A stretch of 43,315 bases of DNA from an uncultured Porphyromonadaceae bacterium (GTDB lineage Bacteria > Bacteroidota > Bacteroidia > Bacteroidales > Muribaculaceae), in the NCBI GenBank assembly GCA_948467675.1, contig CAOKFI010000024.1:1-43315 (forward strand). Reading direction: 5' to 3'. Below, one piece after another: positions 1 through 9,174 of the stretch (position 1 is its first letter; every line of letters begins with the position of its first letter). A program made the translations under genes and the position numbers. The notes beneath the pieces are model-generated. The model worked only from the letters and a program-made list of their open reading frames with translations, searched no databases and had not been told where the DNA came from.

Positions 1-80
1 TAACTCAATTCTATCACTATATCTTTCCGCATTTCACTTTTTTGTAGTAACTTTACAATCTGATAAAACCGTAATATATT

Positions 81-692
81 ATGTTTTCAGGAATAGTAGA
101 AGAAGCAGCTCCGCTGCTCGACATAGAACGTGACGGCGGCAACGTGCACCTCACACTCCGTTGTTCATTCGCCGACGAGCTCACCATCGACCAGTCTCTG
201 GCCCACAACGGCGTGTGCCTGACAGTGGTTGCGCTCGACTCCGAGCAGCACACATATCGCGTCACCGCCATACAGGAGACCCTCGACCGGTCCAATCTGG
301 GACTCCTCAAGCCCGGCGACCTCGTCAACCTCGAACGCTCCATGCGGATGGACGGACGCCTGGACGGACACATCGTGCAGGGACACGTCGACTGCACGGC
401 CACATGCACCGACATCGAGGAAGTCGACGGAAGCCGATACTTCCGGTTCTCATATCCCGTAGACAAAGCCATGGCTGCACAGGGATACTGTACCGTCGAA
501 AAAGGATCGGTGACAGTCAACGGCGTGAGCCTCACAGTATGCGACTCGCGCGAGGACTCCTTCCGCGTAGCCATAATTCCATACACACTCGAACACACCA
601 ACTTCCGAAACATCGAAGTAGGCACAAAGGTCAACATCGAATTCGACATCATCGGCAAATATCTTGCCCGTCTGGCAGGTTTCCGCCGATAA
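81..692 (+). CDS. ribE: Riboflavin synthase, alpha chain
   Basis: Cytosolic enzyme that dismutates two 6,7-dimethyl-8-ribityllumazine molecules to riboflavin. The 203-residue length and the MFSGIVEE N-terminus are typical of the family. The two internally similar lumazine-binding (Lum_binding) domains are visible: GVCLTV at residues 44-49 in the first and GVSLTV at 148-153 in the second, with GHVD at 101-104 at the start of domain 2. The start ATG is the first in the frame and sets the canonical N-terminus. The leader in the window is only 80 bp; TAACTTTA at 48-55 could be a poor -7 box. No FMN riboswitch is visible in this leader, but the window starts too close to exclude one. dapA downstream has its own promoter, so this looks monocistronic. 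Confidence 0.96.
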   Translation: MFSGIVEEAAPLLDIERDGGNVHLTLRCSFADELTIDQSLAHNGVCLTVVALDSEQHTYRVTAIQETLDRSNLGLLKPGDLVNLERSMRMDGRLDGHIVQGHVDCTATCTDIEEVDGSRYFRFSYPVDKAMAAQGYCTVEKGSVTVNGVSLTVCDSREDSFRVAIIPYTLEHTNFRNIEVGTKVNIEFDIIGKYLARLAGFRR

Positions 693-717
693 TCGCAAAA
701 AAACGGAGGCAGGGGTA

Positions 718-748
718 TTGGCGACATCGAACAATATCCCTACCTTTG
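718..748 (+). promoter_or_regulatory. Promoter of dapA
   Basis: TTG at 718-720, 20 bp, then TACCTTTG at 741-748. This is an excellent match to the Bacteroidota primary sigma consensus (TTTG / TAnnTTTG). It lies 40 bp before the dapA ATG and outside the upstream CDS. Confidence 0.8.
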
Positions 749-787
749 CATTTAGTCTATATAAGATTCACATTTTTCCGTCACCTT

Positions 788-1672
788 ATGGCCCGCATCA
801 ACCTGAAGGGCATGGGAGTAGCTTTGATAACTCCTTTTCGCTCCGACAAAACAATAGATTTCGACGCCCTCGCACGGCTCCTTGAATATCAGATCAAGAA
901 CGGCACCGACTACCTGGTTGTGCTCGGTACCACAGCCGAAACACCGGCGCTGACTCCGGACGAAAAACGACAGGTTCGCGAATTCGTGGCTGAAAGAGTA
1001 GCCGGAAGAATACCGCTTGTGATCGGAATCGGAGGCAACAATACCGCTGCCGTGGTCAACGAACTGCAGACCACCGACCTGAGCGCATACAGCGCGGTTC
1101 TGTCGGTGGTTCCGTACTACAACAAGCCCTCGCAGGAAGGCATATACCGCCACTACGAAGCCATTGCCACGGCATCGCCGCTACCGGTGATACTCTACAA
1201 CGTGCCCGGACGTACAGGTGTAAACATGAGCGCCGATACCACATTGAGGCTCGCAAGAGACTTCCATAACATCATAGGAGTAAAAGAAGCCTCCGGCAAC
1301 ATCACACAGATGGACGACATCATCAAGCGCAAGCCCGAGGAATTCATGGTCATATCCGGCGACGACGGCATCACATTCCCGCTTATCACTCTCGGTGCCG
1401 TGGGTGTAATTTCCGTCATCGGAAACGCATTCCCTAAAGAATTCTCCCGGATGGTACGGCTCGCTCTGAGCGGAGACTATCAGAGAGCGCTGACCATACA
1501 CCACCGTTTCACGGAATTGTTCAGCCTCCTGTTCGTCGACGGAAATCCGGCCGGTGTGAAATGTCTGCTCCACGCAATGGGATATATCGAGAACGAACTG
1601 CGCCTGCCGCTCGTTCCCACACGGATCACCACTTACGAAAAGATACGACAGGTTCTCAACTCCCTCAACTGA
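788..1672 (+). CDS. dapA: 4-hydroxy-tetrahydrodipicolinate synthase
   Basis: Condenses pyruvate with L-aspartate-semialdehyde, the first committed step of the lysine/diaminopimelate pathway. The product is a 294-residue TIM barrel. The GTTAETPAL motif at 48-56 binds pyruvate, Tyr137 lies in YNVPGRT (137-143), and the Schiff-base lysine is Lys166 in GVKEASG. The frame is open further upstream, but homology begins at MARINLKG and a good promoter lies directly before this ATG, so the upstream extension is rejected. The stop overlaps the ATG of the next gene (ATGA), which indicates translational coupling. Confidence 0.96.
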   Translation: MARINLKGMGVALITPFRSDKTIDFDALARLLEYQIKNGTDYLVVLGTTAETPALTPDEKRQVREFVAERVAGRIPLVIGIGGNNTAAVVNELQTTDLSAYSAVLSVVPYYNKPSQEGIYRHYEAIATASPLPVILYNVPGRTGVNMSADTTLRLARDFHNIIGVKEASGNITQMDDIIKRKPEEFMVISGDDGITFPLITLGAVGVISVIGNAFPKEFSRMVRLALSGDYQRALTIHHRFTELFSLLFVDGNPAGVKCLLHAMGYIENELRLPLVPTRITTYEKIRQVLNSLN

Positions 1673-2460
1673 TGGAACTCCCCGACCTGACTTCTGCCGA
1701 CCTCCGCGACCTGCTCGACCGGGAGGCCGCACGCATCAACTCTCCGGCATTCATTGCCGACGATCCCGTACAGTTTCCACGACGGTTCAGCTCGGTACCC
1801 GACATAGAGATAGCCGGACTCCTATCGGCCACCATAGCATGGGGCAACCGACGCATGATCTGCAACAACTGCAACCGTCTGCTCTCCCTGATGGACAACT
1901 GCCCCTACGACTATCTCATGGACGAAGGCTACGAGGATCTCCCTCCGGAACAGAACATACACCGCACATTCTTCGGACGCAACTTCCGGCACATGATGCG
2001 CGGGCTGCGGCGGATATATGCACGTCACGGATCGCTCGACGCATTCAGCGCCGCCTGCGGAGCCCCTGCCGCCGAAACACCGGCATGGCACCTGGCGGCA
2101 GCATTGAACGCACAGCTAAGCGAAGCCAACGGAGGTGTATCCGACAGCCGCTGTCTGCCACTCAACCTCGGCAACTCCGCGCTGAAACGACTCAACATGG
2201 CTCTGCGATGGTTTGTGCGCGACGACGGCATAGTAGACCTCGGAATCTGGAAATCACTCAGGCCATCGCAGCTCTACATCCCGCTCGACGTACACGCCGG
2301 CAACACCGCACGGGCGCTCGGGCTGCTGAAACGGCGCGCCAACGACAGGCGTGCGGTCATGGATCTTACCGATGCCGTACGCCCCATGCGTCCCGGCGAT
2401 CCGGCATTCTACGACTTCGCGCTGTTCGGCATAGGCATAGAATCCAGACTGAAAGCCTGA
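1672..2460 (+). CDS. TIGR02757 (DUF2400) family protein
   Basis: A 262-residue conserved protein of the TIGR02757 family, common in Bacteroidota and of unknown function. It starts inside the dapA stop codon (ATGA overlap), so it is translationally coupled to dapA. No signal peptide or membrane segment is visible. The stretch PLDVHAGNTARALGL at about 204-218 resembles the VDTH...R..LGL segment of HhH-GPD DNA glycosylases. The following DPAFYDFALFGIGI would then match the glycosylase C-terminal region. That relationship is my inference from motif shape and does not show glycosylase activity. Upstream ATGs in this frame lie within dapA and are not used. Confidence 0.85.
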   Translation: MELPDLTSADLRDLLDREAARINSPAFIADDPVQFPRRFSSVPDIEIAGLLSATIAWGNRRMICNNCNRLLSLMDNCPYDYLMDEGYEDLPPEQNIHRTFFGRNFRHMMRGLRRIYARHGSLDAFSAACGAPAAETPAWHLAAALNAQLSEANGGVSDSRCLPLNLGNSALKRLNMALRWFVRDDGIVDLGIWKSLRPSQLYIPLDVHAGNTARALGLLKRRANDRRAVMDLTDAVRPMRPGDPAFYDFALFGIGIESRLKA

Positions 2461-2524
2461 CTCACAAGGCCGGAGAAAATCAAAAGCGCCACACAGCCGT
2501 TAACTGTTTTTAGCGCGTCTGCGG

Positions 2525-2555
2525 TTGGCCGTTACGCAAGAAAACTATAATTTTG
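2525..2555 (+). promoter_or_regulatory. Promoter of the lipoprotein / SUI1 / helicase operon
   Basis: TTG at 2525-2527, 20 bp, then TAATTTTG at 2548-2555. It lies 36 bp upstream of the ATG at 2592, in the only gap before three closely packed genes. Confidence 0.75.
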
Positions 2556-2591
2556 TGATTACGCCCGTCTCCAAACAGGGTGCCCGAACTT

Positions 2592-3011
2592 ATGAGAAAC
2601 GTGTTCGCCATACTCATCTCCACAGTATTGTGGGCGGTATCATGCTCGTCGCCGCGCACAGTAGCCGACGAACTTGCCGATGCATCGGCAGCGATATCCG
2701 GTGCCTACTACAGCCGCGCAGGAGCAATATGCCAGAAGATCCTGAACGATTACCCGATGGAAAAAATCCCCGCTCAGGATCTATGCACTATGGCAGTGAT
2801 TCTATTCAAGGCTTCAGAACATGCCGATGCCGAGGAAAACGCAGCATCGGCCGTACGCTGCTATCACTACGTGACGAAAGCGAAACCCGACTCCGCCGCA
2901 GAATGCTGGGGTGAGATGCCATCGGAAGACTTCCAGTACGTATTTCTCCTGAACAATCTCAACACATCGCTGACAGCGGCATCCGACCCGACATCAATAC
3001 CTGAAGAATAA
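2592..3011 (+). CDS. Small conserved lipoprotein, function unknown
   Basis: Predicted 139-residue lipoprotein. The N-terminus MRNVFAILISTVLWAVSC is a type II signal peptide with Cys18 as the lipidated residue. The remainder is helical in character and suggests one or two TPR-like helix pairs (GAYYSRAGAICQKILNDYP, then a second pair rich in Ala and Glu), though no family is recognised. A GTG at 2580 would add four residues (MPEL), but the ATG at 2592 gives a better signal peptide. The stop overlaps the ATG of the SUI1 gene by one base, so it belongs to that operon. A link to the cytosolic products downstream is not obvious. Confidence 0.8.
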   Translation: MRNVFAILISTVLWAVSCSSPRTVADELADASAAISGAYYSRAGAICQKILNDYPMEKIPAQDLCTMAVILFKASEHADAEENAASAVRCYHYVTKAKPDSAAECWGEMPSEDFQYVFLLNNLNTSLTAASDPTSIPEE

Positions 3012-3352
3012 TGGCTACTGACTGGCAAGACGCACTCAGGGCACTCCTGCCTGACCAACCGGCTGAAGACACCGCACGCGAGGAATCCTACGCAACGGAA
3101 CCGGCCGAAGCACAACAGAGAGAACGGCTCGACATCGTACTCGAACGGAAAGGGCGTGCCGGAAAGACAGCCACCATAGTGACCGGGTTCACAATACCCG
3201 ACGAAAGCGTACGCCGGATTGCCGCGCAGCTGAAAAGCGCACTCGGCACAGGAGGCTCGGCCCGGGGAGGCGAGATACTGGTCCAGGGCGACCGCCGCAA
3301 CGACGTGTTGCGCCTGCTTACATCATTCGGCTACCGCGCCCGCATCATCTGA
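3011..3352 (+). CDS. SUI1/eIF1-family translation factor (YciH-like)
   Basis: A 113-residue protein of the SUI1 (eIF1/YciH) family. The C-terminal SUI1 fold is recognisable: GRAGKTATIVTGF at about 49-61, then RIAAQLKSALGTGGSARGG and the ending EILVQGDRRNDVLRLLTSFGY. In bacteria these proteins bind the small ribosomal subunit and influence start-site selection. The N-terminal 45 residues are Glu/Ala-rich and probably disordered. Its ATG overlaps the preceding stop, and the helicase-nuclease gene follows after 16 bp. Confidence 0.9.
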   Translation: MATDWQDALRALLPDQPAEDTAREESYATEPAEAQQRERLDIVLERKGRAGKTATIVTGFTIPDESVRRIAAQLKSALGTGGSARGGEILVQGDRRNDVLRLLTSFGYRARII

Positions 3353-3368
3353 CAACAGCACAGACCGC

Positions 3369-6300
3369 ATGCTAACCGTATACAAAGCATCGGCCGGATC
3401 CGGCAAGACATTCACACTCGCGTTCGAGTTCATAAAACATCTGCTCGGACAGCGCGTCGAAGACACAGGTACATTCCGTCTGCACAAAAACGGACTGGGC
3501 GAACGGCACCGCTCGATACTCGCCATTACATTCACCAACAAGGCTACCGAGGAGATGAAACGGCGTATCGTGCGCGAACTGGCCGTACTGGCAGGCGCAC
3601 CGCTCGTGGCGCACCGGCGGAGCGACTACAGCCAGCGGCTCACCGAGACATTCCGGTGCACGACCGACGAACTGCGCGAAGCCGCATCGGTAGCCCTGAG
3701 AGGGCTTCTTTTCGATTTCAACTTCTTCAACGTGTCGACGATCGACGCGTTTTTCCAGAACGTGCTGAGAGTATTTGCCCGCGAAGCCGAACTGACCGGC
3801 AACTACGACGTGGAACTCGACGACCGCACAGCCATCGAGACTGGAATATCCGACATGCTCGCGTCGATCACCGCCGGACGCGGACGCCCGCGGCTGGAGG
3901 CATGGCTCGAACGGTACATGAAATCCCAGTTCGACTCAGGCCTGACTTTCAATCTGTTCAACCGCGCAGGTGCGCTCAGGCGCGATCTCGTCAGATTCGT
4001 CGGCGATCTTACAGGCGAAGACTACAAAATGCACGCAGCCGAGATGACGGCATACTTCGACGACCCCACACGCATCGAGCGGTTCGAGGAAGCTCTGAGG
4101 GGTGTGCGCGACGCCGCTGTGGAGCATACGAGAACCTTGATCGTGCGGCTTACCGACATAATGGACGCACACGGCATGCCTCCGGAAGGATGCATAAACC
4201 GTTATGCCTGGGCTACACTGTCGTCATGGCTGGAGCGAAAGCCGAAAGCCCCGTCCGACTCCGTGCGCGCTCTACCGGAGGCCGAGCAGAAGAAACGATA
4301 TTATGCCGCATGGGCGAAAAAAGGGATCCCCGATGCTGTTGACAGCGCCTTGATCGACGCCCTGCAGGCAGTCGCCGGAGCATGGGACAGAATCACATAC
4401 ATGGATCTCGTAGGTAAACAGCTGTTCCGCCTGGGCATGCTCGCCGACATACTCCGGCATGTGATGGCATTCCGTCAGGACAACAATCTCATACTCCTCT
4501 CCGATACCAACGATCTGCTCCGGCGCATTATCGGCGGCGACGACACTCCGTTCATATACGAACGAATCGGCCTGTGGCTCCGACATTTTCTTATCGACGA
4601 ATTTCAGGATACATCGCGGCTGCAGTGGCAGAATCTCGAACCGCTCGTGGCACAGAGTCTGTCGGAAGGCAACGACAGCCTGATCATAGGCGACGAGAAG
4701 CAGTGCATATACCGCTTCCGCAACAGCGATCCCACGCTGCTGCAAAGCCAGGTTCAGCTCTGTTTTCCGGGGCGTACCGCCATCGAAGGCAATACCCCCG
4801 GAGCCAACACCAACTGGCGCAGTTCGGCCGATGTGATCGGATTCAACAACACACTGTTTTCGATGCTTGCCGAAGATACCGGTCTGACCGAACTGTATGC
4901 CAACGTGCGTCAGGCCGTACCCGAGAGCCATGCCGGATACCGCGGCTATGTACGCATGAGCCGCATCGAGGGCGATGCCGAAGAATTTGCCGCGGCCAGC
5001 CTGCGCCTCATGGCTTCCGAGATATGCCGTCAGCTCGACAGCGGATACTCGCAGCGCGACATTGCCATACTTGTACGCAAAAAGAAACAGGCCGCCGACG
5101 TGATCGACTACCTTCTCGATACGGCTCCGCAGGAATATCCGCGGCTGGCCGGACTGAACGTACTCTCCGACGAAGCCCTCCTCGTATCAGCCTCTCCGGC
5201 AGTCAAAGTCATAGTAAGCGTGCTCAGGACCATGGACAAGCCCGTTCCGGAGACAGAACGGGGATACAACATCTCGGAAGGGGAGTTTGCCGCTGTGATA
5301 CGCGCATATCATCAGGCCGTGGCCGACGGACTCGATCCTTCAGGAGCCATAGACGCGGCCGTGGAAGCAAGCAGACACAAACCGGAATCTCCCACATCCG
5401 CGTCCGACTCATGTGCCGTCAGCCTTACATCGCTCACCGAGAATCTTATACGAGACTGCCTGTCAGAATCCGTACGCGATCGCGACGCCATATATATAGC
5501 TGCTTTCCAGGATCTTGTCATTGACTTCTGTTCGCGCGGCCCTGCCGACATACACTCATTCCTGACGTGGTGGGACACTCGCGGCTGTTCCGAGTATCTG
5601 TCGACAGCCCCCGATATCGACGCCATACGCATCATGACAGTCCACAAATCGAAAGGCCTGGAATTCCCATGCGTACATATACCTTTCGCCAACTGGCGCT
5701 GGATCGACCTGCAGGGTGTGAAATGGTTTCCCGCAGCAGGGTTCGACGGCATAGATCCGGAGATTGTACCGCCCATGGTAGCCGTGGAACCGAACAAAGC
5801 ACTGGCCACAGGTCCGCTGGCCGACGAATACAACCGTCTGCGCCGTGAGAGCATGATCGATGAGCTCAACGCCACATACGTGGCCTTTACACGCGCTGTC
5901 GACGAACTTATAGTCAACTACGACACCCGTACGCTGAGCGATACCACATGCTGGCTGGGGGCGCTGCTGTCGGCTGCCGCCGACGCTATGGAGCCGGACA
6001 ACACGCATGCCGTCGACGCCGACGGAGTACTCACGTTCGGAGCCCCAACCACACGGGCCAGAAAGTCGGCTTCCGCCATAGCCCCCGACGAGCCGGTACC
6101 ATACGACATCATGTCGTACCGTGTGACAGACCGTCACGACGTATGGAGCCGGATACATGTAGCGGATCCTACAGAAAACAACGAACACCGCGTACGCGGC
6201 ATCATGCTTCACGACATTCTGGCACAGATACGTACGGAAGCCGATATCCCGCGGGCCGTGAGGCGCGGCGCGGCGGCCGGAATGCTGCGCGGCATAGCCA

Positions 6301-6617
6301 CACCCGACGAGGCGGAGGAGATGCTTCGCCAGGCTGTGACAGATCCGCGCGCGGCGCGCTGGTTCGATCCGGCGGCATCCCGCATAGTGACAGAACGCAC
6401 CCTTACACGTCCCGGCGAGGGCAACTACCGTCCCGACCGGATAGTATGGACGGCTGAGGGTACCGTCGATGTCGTCGACTACAAATTCGGCGAGGAGAAA
6501 CCCGGCCCATACGGACGCCAGCTCCGCAGATACATGAACATGCTGCAGGAGATGGGACACAGCCCAGTACGAGGTTACATCTGGTATGTCGATTCGGGTG
6601 TCATCGACGAGGTATGA
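3369..6617 (+). CDS. UvrD/RecB-like helicase-nuclease, AddA type
   Basis: A 1082-residue superfamily 1A helicase with a C-terminal nuclease, expected to process DNA double-strand breaks for recombination. Helicase motifs in order: Walker A ASAGSGKT (7-14, Lys13), Ia ITFTNKATEEMKRR, Walker B LIDEFQD (Asp410-Glu411), III IGDEKQCIYRFR, IV TNWRSS, V MTVHKSKGLEFP and VI YVAFTRAVDEL. The C-terminal PD-(D/E)XK nuclease has its upstream His (His948 in GIMLHDIL) and VDVVDYKF with Asp1034/Asp1037 and Lys1039, so it looks active. An AddB partner usually lies next to such genes in Bacteroidota. None is present here: the next gene is an AraC regulator with its own promoter. Confidence 0.93.
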   Translation: MLTVYKASAGSGKTFTLAFEFIKHLLGQRVEDTGTFRLHKNGLGERHRSILAITFTNKATEEMKRRIVRELAVLAGAPLVAHRRSDYSQRLTETFRCTTDELREAASVALRGLLFDFNFFNVSTIDAFFQNVLRVFAREAELTGNYDVELDDRTAIETGISDMLASITAGRGRPRLEAWLERYMKSQFDSGLTFNLFNRAGALRRDLVRFVGDLTGEDYKMHAAEMTAYFDDPTRIERFEEALRGVRDAAVEHTRTLIVRLTDIMDAHGMPPEGCINRYAWATLSSWLERKPKAPSDSVRALPEAEQKKRYYAAWAKKGIPDAVDSALIDALQAVAGAWDRITYMDLVGKQLFRLGMLADILRHVMAFRQDNNLILLSDTNDLLRRIIGGDDTPFIYERIGLWLRHFLIDEFQDTSRLQWQNLEPLVAQSLSEGNDSLIIGDEKQCIYRFRNSDPTLLQSQVQLCFPGRTAIEGNTPGANTNWRSSADVIGFNNTLFSMLAEDTGLTELYANVRQAVPESHAGYRGYVRMSRIEGDAEEFAAASLRLMASEICRQLDSGYSQRDIAILVRKKKQAADVIDYLLDTAPQEYPRLAGLNVLSDEALLVSASPAVKVIVSVLRTMDKPVPETERGYNISEGEFAAVIRAYHQAVADGLDPSGAIDAAVEASRHKPESPTSASDSCAVSLTSLTENLIRDCLSESVRDRDAIYIAAFQDLVIDFCSRGPADIHSFLTWWDTRGCSEYLSTAPDIDAIRIMTVHKSKGLEFPCVHIPFANWRWIDLQGVKWFPAAGFDGIDPEIVPPMVAVEPNKALATGPLADEYNRLRRESMIDELNATYVAFTRAVDELIVNYDTRTLSDTTCWLGALLSAAADAMEPDNTHAVDADGVLTFGAPTTRARKSASAIAPDEPVPYDIMSYRVTDRHDVWSRIHVADPTENNEHRVRGIMLHDILAQIRTEADIPRAVRRGAAAGMLRGIATPDEAEEMLRQAVTDPRAARWFDPAASRIVTERTLTRPGEGNYRPDRIVWTAEGTVDVVDYKFGEEKPGPYGRQLRRYMNMLQEMGHSPVRGYIWYVDSGVIDEV

Positions 6618-6705
6618 TATGACAGCGGCATCGCATCGATCGGACACCACCCATGCACAGGATCATCGGCTTTATGGCGGATTTGGTCTATGATTCGATT
6701 TTGAT

Positions 6706-6799
6706 GGTCATAATATCGCTTTTTCGGAAATAAACGATAACAACAGCGTAGAAGTAGGTATATTTGTGCCATAATATACCAACACATGATATTATGACC
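6706..6799. promoter_or_regulatory. AraC gene promoter enclosed by two nested inverted repeats
   Basis: The -7 box TATATTTG lies at 6759-6766, with no TTG at -33. It overlaps the left arm of GGTATAT-N10-ATATACC (6757-6763 / 6774-6780). Outside this is a second, perfect 12-bp inverted repeat: GGTCATAATATC at 6706-6717 and GATATTATGACC at 6788-6799. The right arm of the outer repeat spans the start codon at 6794. The arrangement looks like operators for autoregulation, with a regulator binding site over the promoter and a distal partner; the binding protein is inferred, not shown. Confidence 0.55.
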
Positions 6800-7699
6800 A
6801 GAGTTACCCAGATACACGATATAGCCCCGATCAAAAATATGTCGACCGAATACTCCCGTCTCGGTGACGACTACATACTGTCACGAATGACGCGGCGCAG
6901 CGACATACGTGCCGACATGACGCTGTCGTTGCGCTTCAGCGGCGTGTTCATGATGCTCGTGCGCAAAGGCAATCTTACTCTCGACATAAACCTCGAACGC
7001 CAGGAACTTCATCCCGGCTCGCTCATAATCATGGGGCCACAGACCATAATGGGCGTCAGCGAGATGCAGGATGACGACATAGATGTGTATACACTTTTCA
7101 TATCGGAGAAATTCATGCACGATGTCAACATCGACATGAATGTGCTGAACCTGTCGCATATCTCGCATGTGCCACACAGATCGCCGGTACTGAATCTGAC
7201 CGGCGACGAATGCGACCTGCTCGCACACTATTTCACGCTGCTGCATCTCAACACCAATGTCAACACCACCGAGATGTATATCAAGAGCATAGCCCGCAAT
7301 CTGGTGGCTTCGGTTGTATATCAGCTTCTGCAATTCGATGCGAAACGCACCGACAAGGATGAGATCCAGCGGCCGCTGAGCCGCCGGCTGAGCTATGTGC
7401 ACGAATTCCTGCGGCTGGTGCAGAAATACCATACACAGGAGCGTTCCGTAGGATTCTACGCCGGCAAACTGTTCATATCGCCCAAATATCTGTCGCTTGT
7501 CATCAAAGAAGCTACAGGCAAATCGGCCGCCGACTGGATCGATGACTGCGTGATACTCGAGGCAAAGAACATGCTCCGGTTCTCAGGCAAGAACATACAG
7601 CAGGTCGCATACGCTCTCAATTTCACCAACCAGTCGTCGTTCGGCAAATATTTCAAGCATCTCACCGGCATGTCGCCAAGCGAATTCCTGCGGTCCTGA
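6794..7699 (+). CDS. AraC-family transcriptional regulator
   Basis: A 301-residue regulator. The N-terminal half resembles the AraC cupin-like effector domain (short beta-strand pattern up to about residue 140). The C-terminal ~100 residues form an AraC HTH pair: helices around YAGKLFISPKYLSLVIKEAT and the signature NIQQVAYALNFTNQSSFGKY-F, ending in GMSPSEFLRS. The frame is open from 6764, but that start lies inside the -7 box, so the ATG at 6794 is chosen. The gene is convergent with the GH13 gene, 10 bp away at the stops, so a role in controlling the carbohydrate gene is possible but not shown. Confidence 0.9.
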   Translation: MTRVTQIHDIAPIKNMSTEYSRLGDDYILSRMTRRSDIRADMTLSLRFSGVFMMLVRKGNLTLDINLERQELHPGSLIIMGPQTIMGVSEMQDDDIDVYTLFISEKFMHDVNIDMNVLNLSHISHVPHRSPVLNLTGDECDLLAHYFTLLHLNTNVNTTEMYIKSIARNLVASVVYQLLQFDAKRTDKDEIQRPLSRRLSYVHEFLRLVQKYHTQERSVGFYAGKLFISPKYLSLVIKEATGKSAADWIDDCVILEAKNMLRFSGKNIQQVAYALNFTNQSSFGKYFKHLTGMSPSEFLRS

Positions 7700-7709
7700 C
7701 TCACCGGCC

Positions 7710-9149
7710 TCAGTCCACATATACCATGTGCGCTCCCGGCATAAGATATCCGGGCAAAGCCTCATGCCTTCCGGTAAACAGGTTGACCGATGACTTCGAA
7801 AGCACCGGAGCCTCTCCGGTAAATTCCACGTACGTGTCGCCCTTGCCGATATTGACTATCACTGTCACGGTATGGCCGTCGGCCGTACGCGAGAACGCAT
7901 AGATATCAGGATTAGCGGTAGGATAGCGGACTATATCGCCGCCCTCCACACCGGCACGCAGTGCCGGATGGGTATGCTTCAGATGATTAAGAGCCTTGTA
8001 GAAGTCGAAATACTCTTTCACCCGCGGTTCCCACTGCGGTGGCAGATCTTTTTCGAAAAACTCAAACGGGCGTGCAAACCCTGTTTCCTGCCCGGTATAG
8101 ATCAGCGGCATGCCAGGCAATGTATATGTGAGCACGGCAAACGGTTTCGCCAATATTCCCAGACGGTCGAACTCGGTGCCTTCCCAGGAGTTCAGATCGT
8201 GATTGGAGGTCATATTCATCAGATATGTATCCTTCGGATACTGTCTTGCCTGCAGCGCCAGCAGCGAGTCGATATCTGTGGCATGCCGCTCCGGAAAGGC
8301 GCGTACGGTGCCCTCACCTTCTTTCTTGAAGAAATATTGTCCTGAAGTGGCGGCAATCTCACTGAAAAGATCTTTCATCGGCCAGTTATATCCCATGTCG
8401 AAAGCATTTTTCTGAAGTTCAGGCACACTCGCTTCGGCAAGCATGAACAGATCCGGCTTACCTTCCTGCAACTGCGGTCTGGCCCAGTCCCAGAAATCGA
8501 CAGGCACCTCTCCGGCTACATCGCAACGAAAGCCGTCGACACCTACCTCGTCAACCCAATACCGCATGGCATCGACCATGGCACGGCGCATCTGCCGATT
8601 AGAGTAGTCGAGTTTATATGTATCGGTCCAGTCGTACGGCCCCACCATACGGCCGAGCGAGTCGCGCACATACCAGTCGGGATGTTCCTGCACCCATATA
8701 TTGTCGCAGCCTGTATGGTTCGCCACCCAGTCGATAAGCACTTTCATGCCCATGCGGTGGGCGGTACCGACCAGTTTCCGGAACTCGTCGACAGTACCGA
8801 ATTCCGGATTGAATCCGGTATAATCCCTGACGGCATAGTAGCTTCCGAGAGTCCCTTTGCGGTTAAGCTCGGATATAGGATGCACAGGCATGAACCACAA
8901 CACATCCACACCCAGCTCCTTCAGACGTGGCAGCTCTCTGGCAAATGCCTCTACGGTACCTTCGCGGGTGTACTGGCGCAGGTTCACTTCATATATCACG
9001 GCATTGCGGCTCCACTCCGGATGCCGCAGCGTTGTGAACGTAGAGTCCCGCTCTATATTTTTCGATGACGACGCACCTCGGCATCCTGCCATCACGGCTA
9101 CGGCAGCCACAATACCAACAGCCAGTGGAAGAACGATAAGATTTTTCAT
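7710..9149 (-). CDS. GH13 alpha-amylase-family lipoprotein
   Basis: Exported glycoside hydrolase of family GH13, 479 residues, expected to cleave alpha-1,4-glucans at the cell envelope. The N-terminus is a lipoprotein signal ending VMAGC (Cys23). The catalytic triad is complete: nucleophile Asp210 in DGFRCDVA, acid/base Glu239 in LFMLAEAS, and Asp318 in TSNHDLN. Region I is LIDWVANHTG at about 138-147. The C-terminal 80 residues look like the usual beta-sandwich domain C. A TTG six bases upstream is also open, but the ATG gives a standard signal peptide. It follows the methyltransferase gene by 25 bp and may be the last gene of the aroQ operon. Confidence 0.93.
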   Translation of the reverse strand: MKNLIVLPLAVGIVAAVAVMAGCRGASSSKNIERDSTFTTLRHPEWSRNAVIYEVNLRQYTREGTVEAFARELPRLKELGVDVLWFMPVHPISELNRKGTLGSYYAVRDYTGFNPEFGTVDEFRKLVGTAHRMGMKVLIDWVANHTGCDNIWVQEHPDWYVRDSLGRMVGPYDWTDTYKLDYSNRQMRRAMVDAMRYWVDEVGVDGFRCDVAGEVPVDFWDWARPQLQEGKPDLFMLAEASVPELQKNAFDMGYNWPMKDLFSEIAATSGQYFFKKEGEGTVRAFPERHATDIDSLLALQARQYPKDTYLMNMTSNHDLNSWEGTEFDRLGILAKPFAVLTYTLPGMPLIYTGQETGFARPFEFFEKDLPPQWEPRVKEYFDFYKALNHLKHTHPALRAGVEGGDIVRYPTANPDIYAFSRTADGHTVTVIVNIGKGDTYVEFTGEAPVLSKSSVNLFTGRHEALPGYLMPGAHMVYVD

Positions 9150-9174
9150 TGTCAATATCCTTTGTTTGTCTTTT

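Noticed and set aside
161..787. Long N-terminal extension of dapA over the riboflavin synthase gene
   Set aside because: The frame is open, but the residues are an Arg/His-rich shadow of ribE, and the dapA promoter and family start lie at 718-788.
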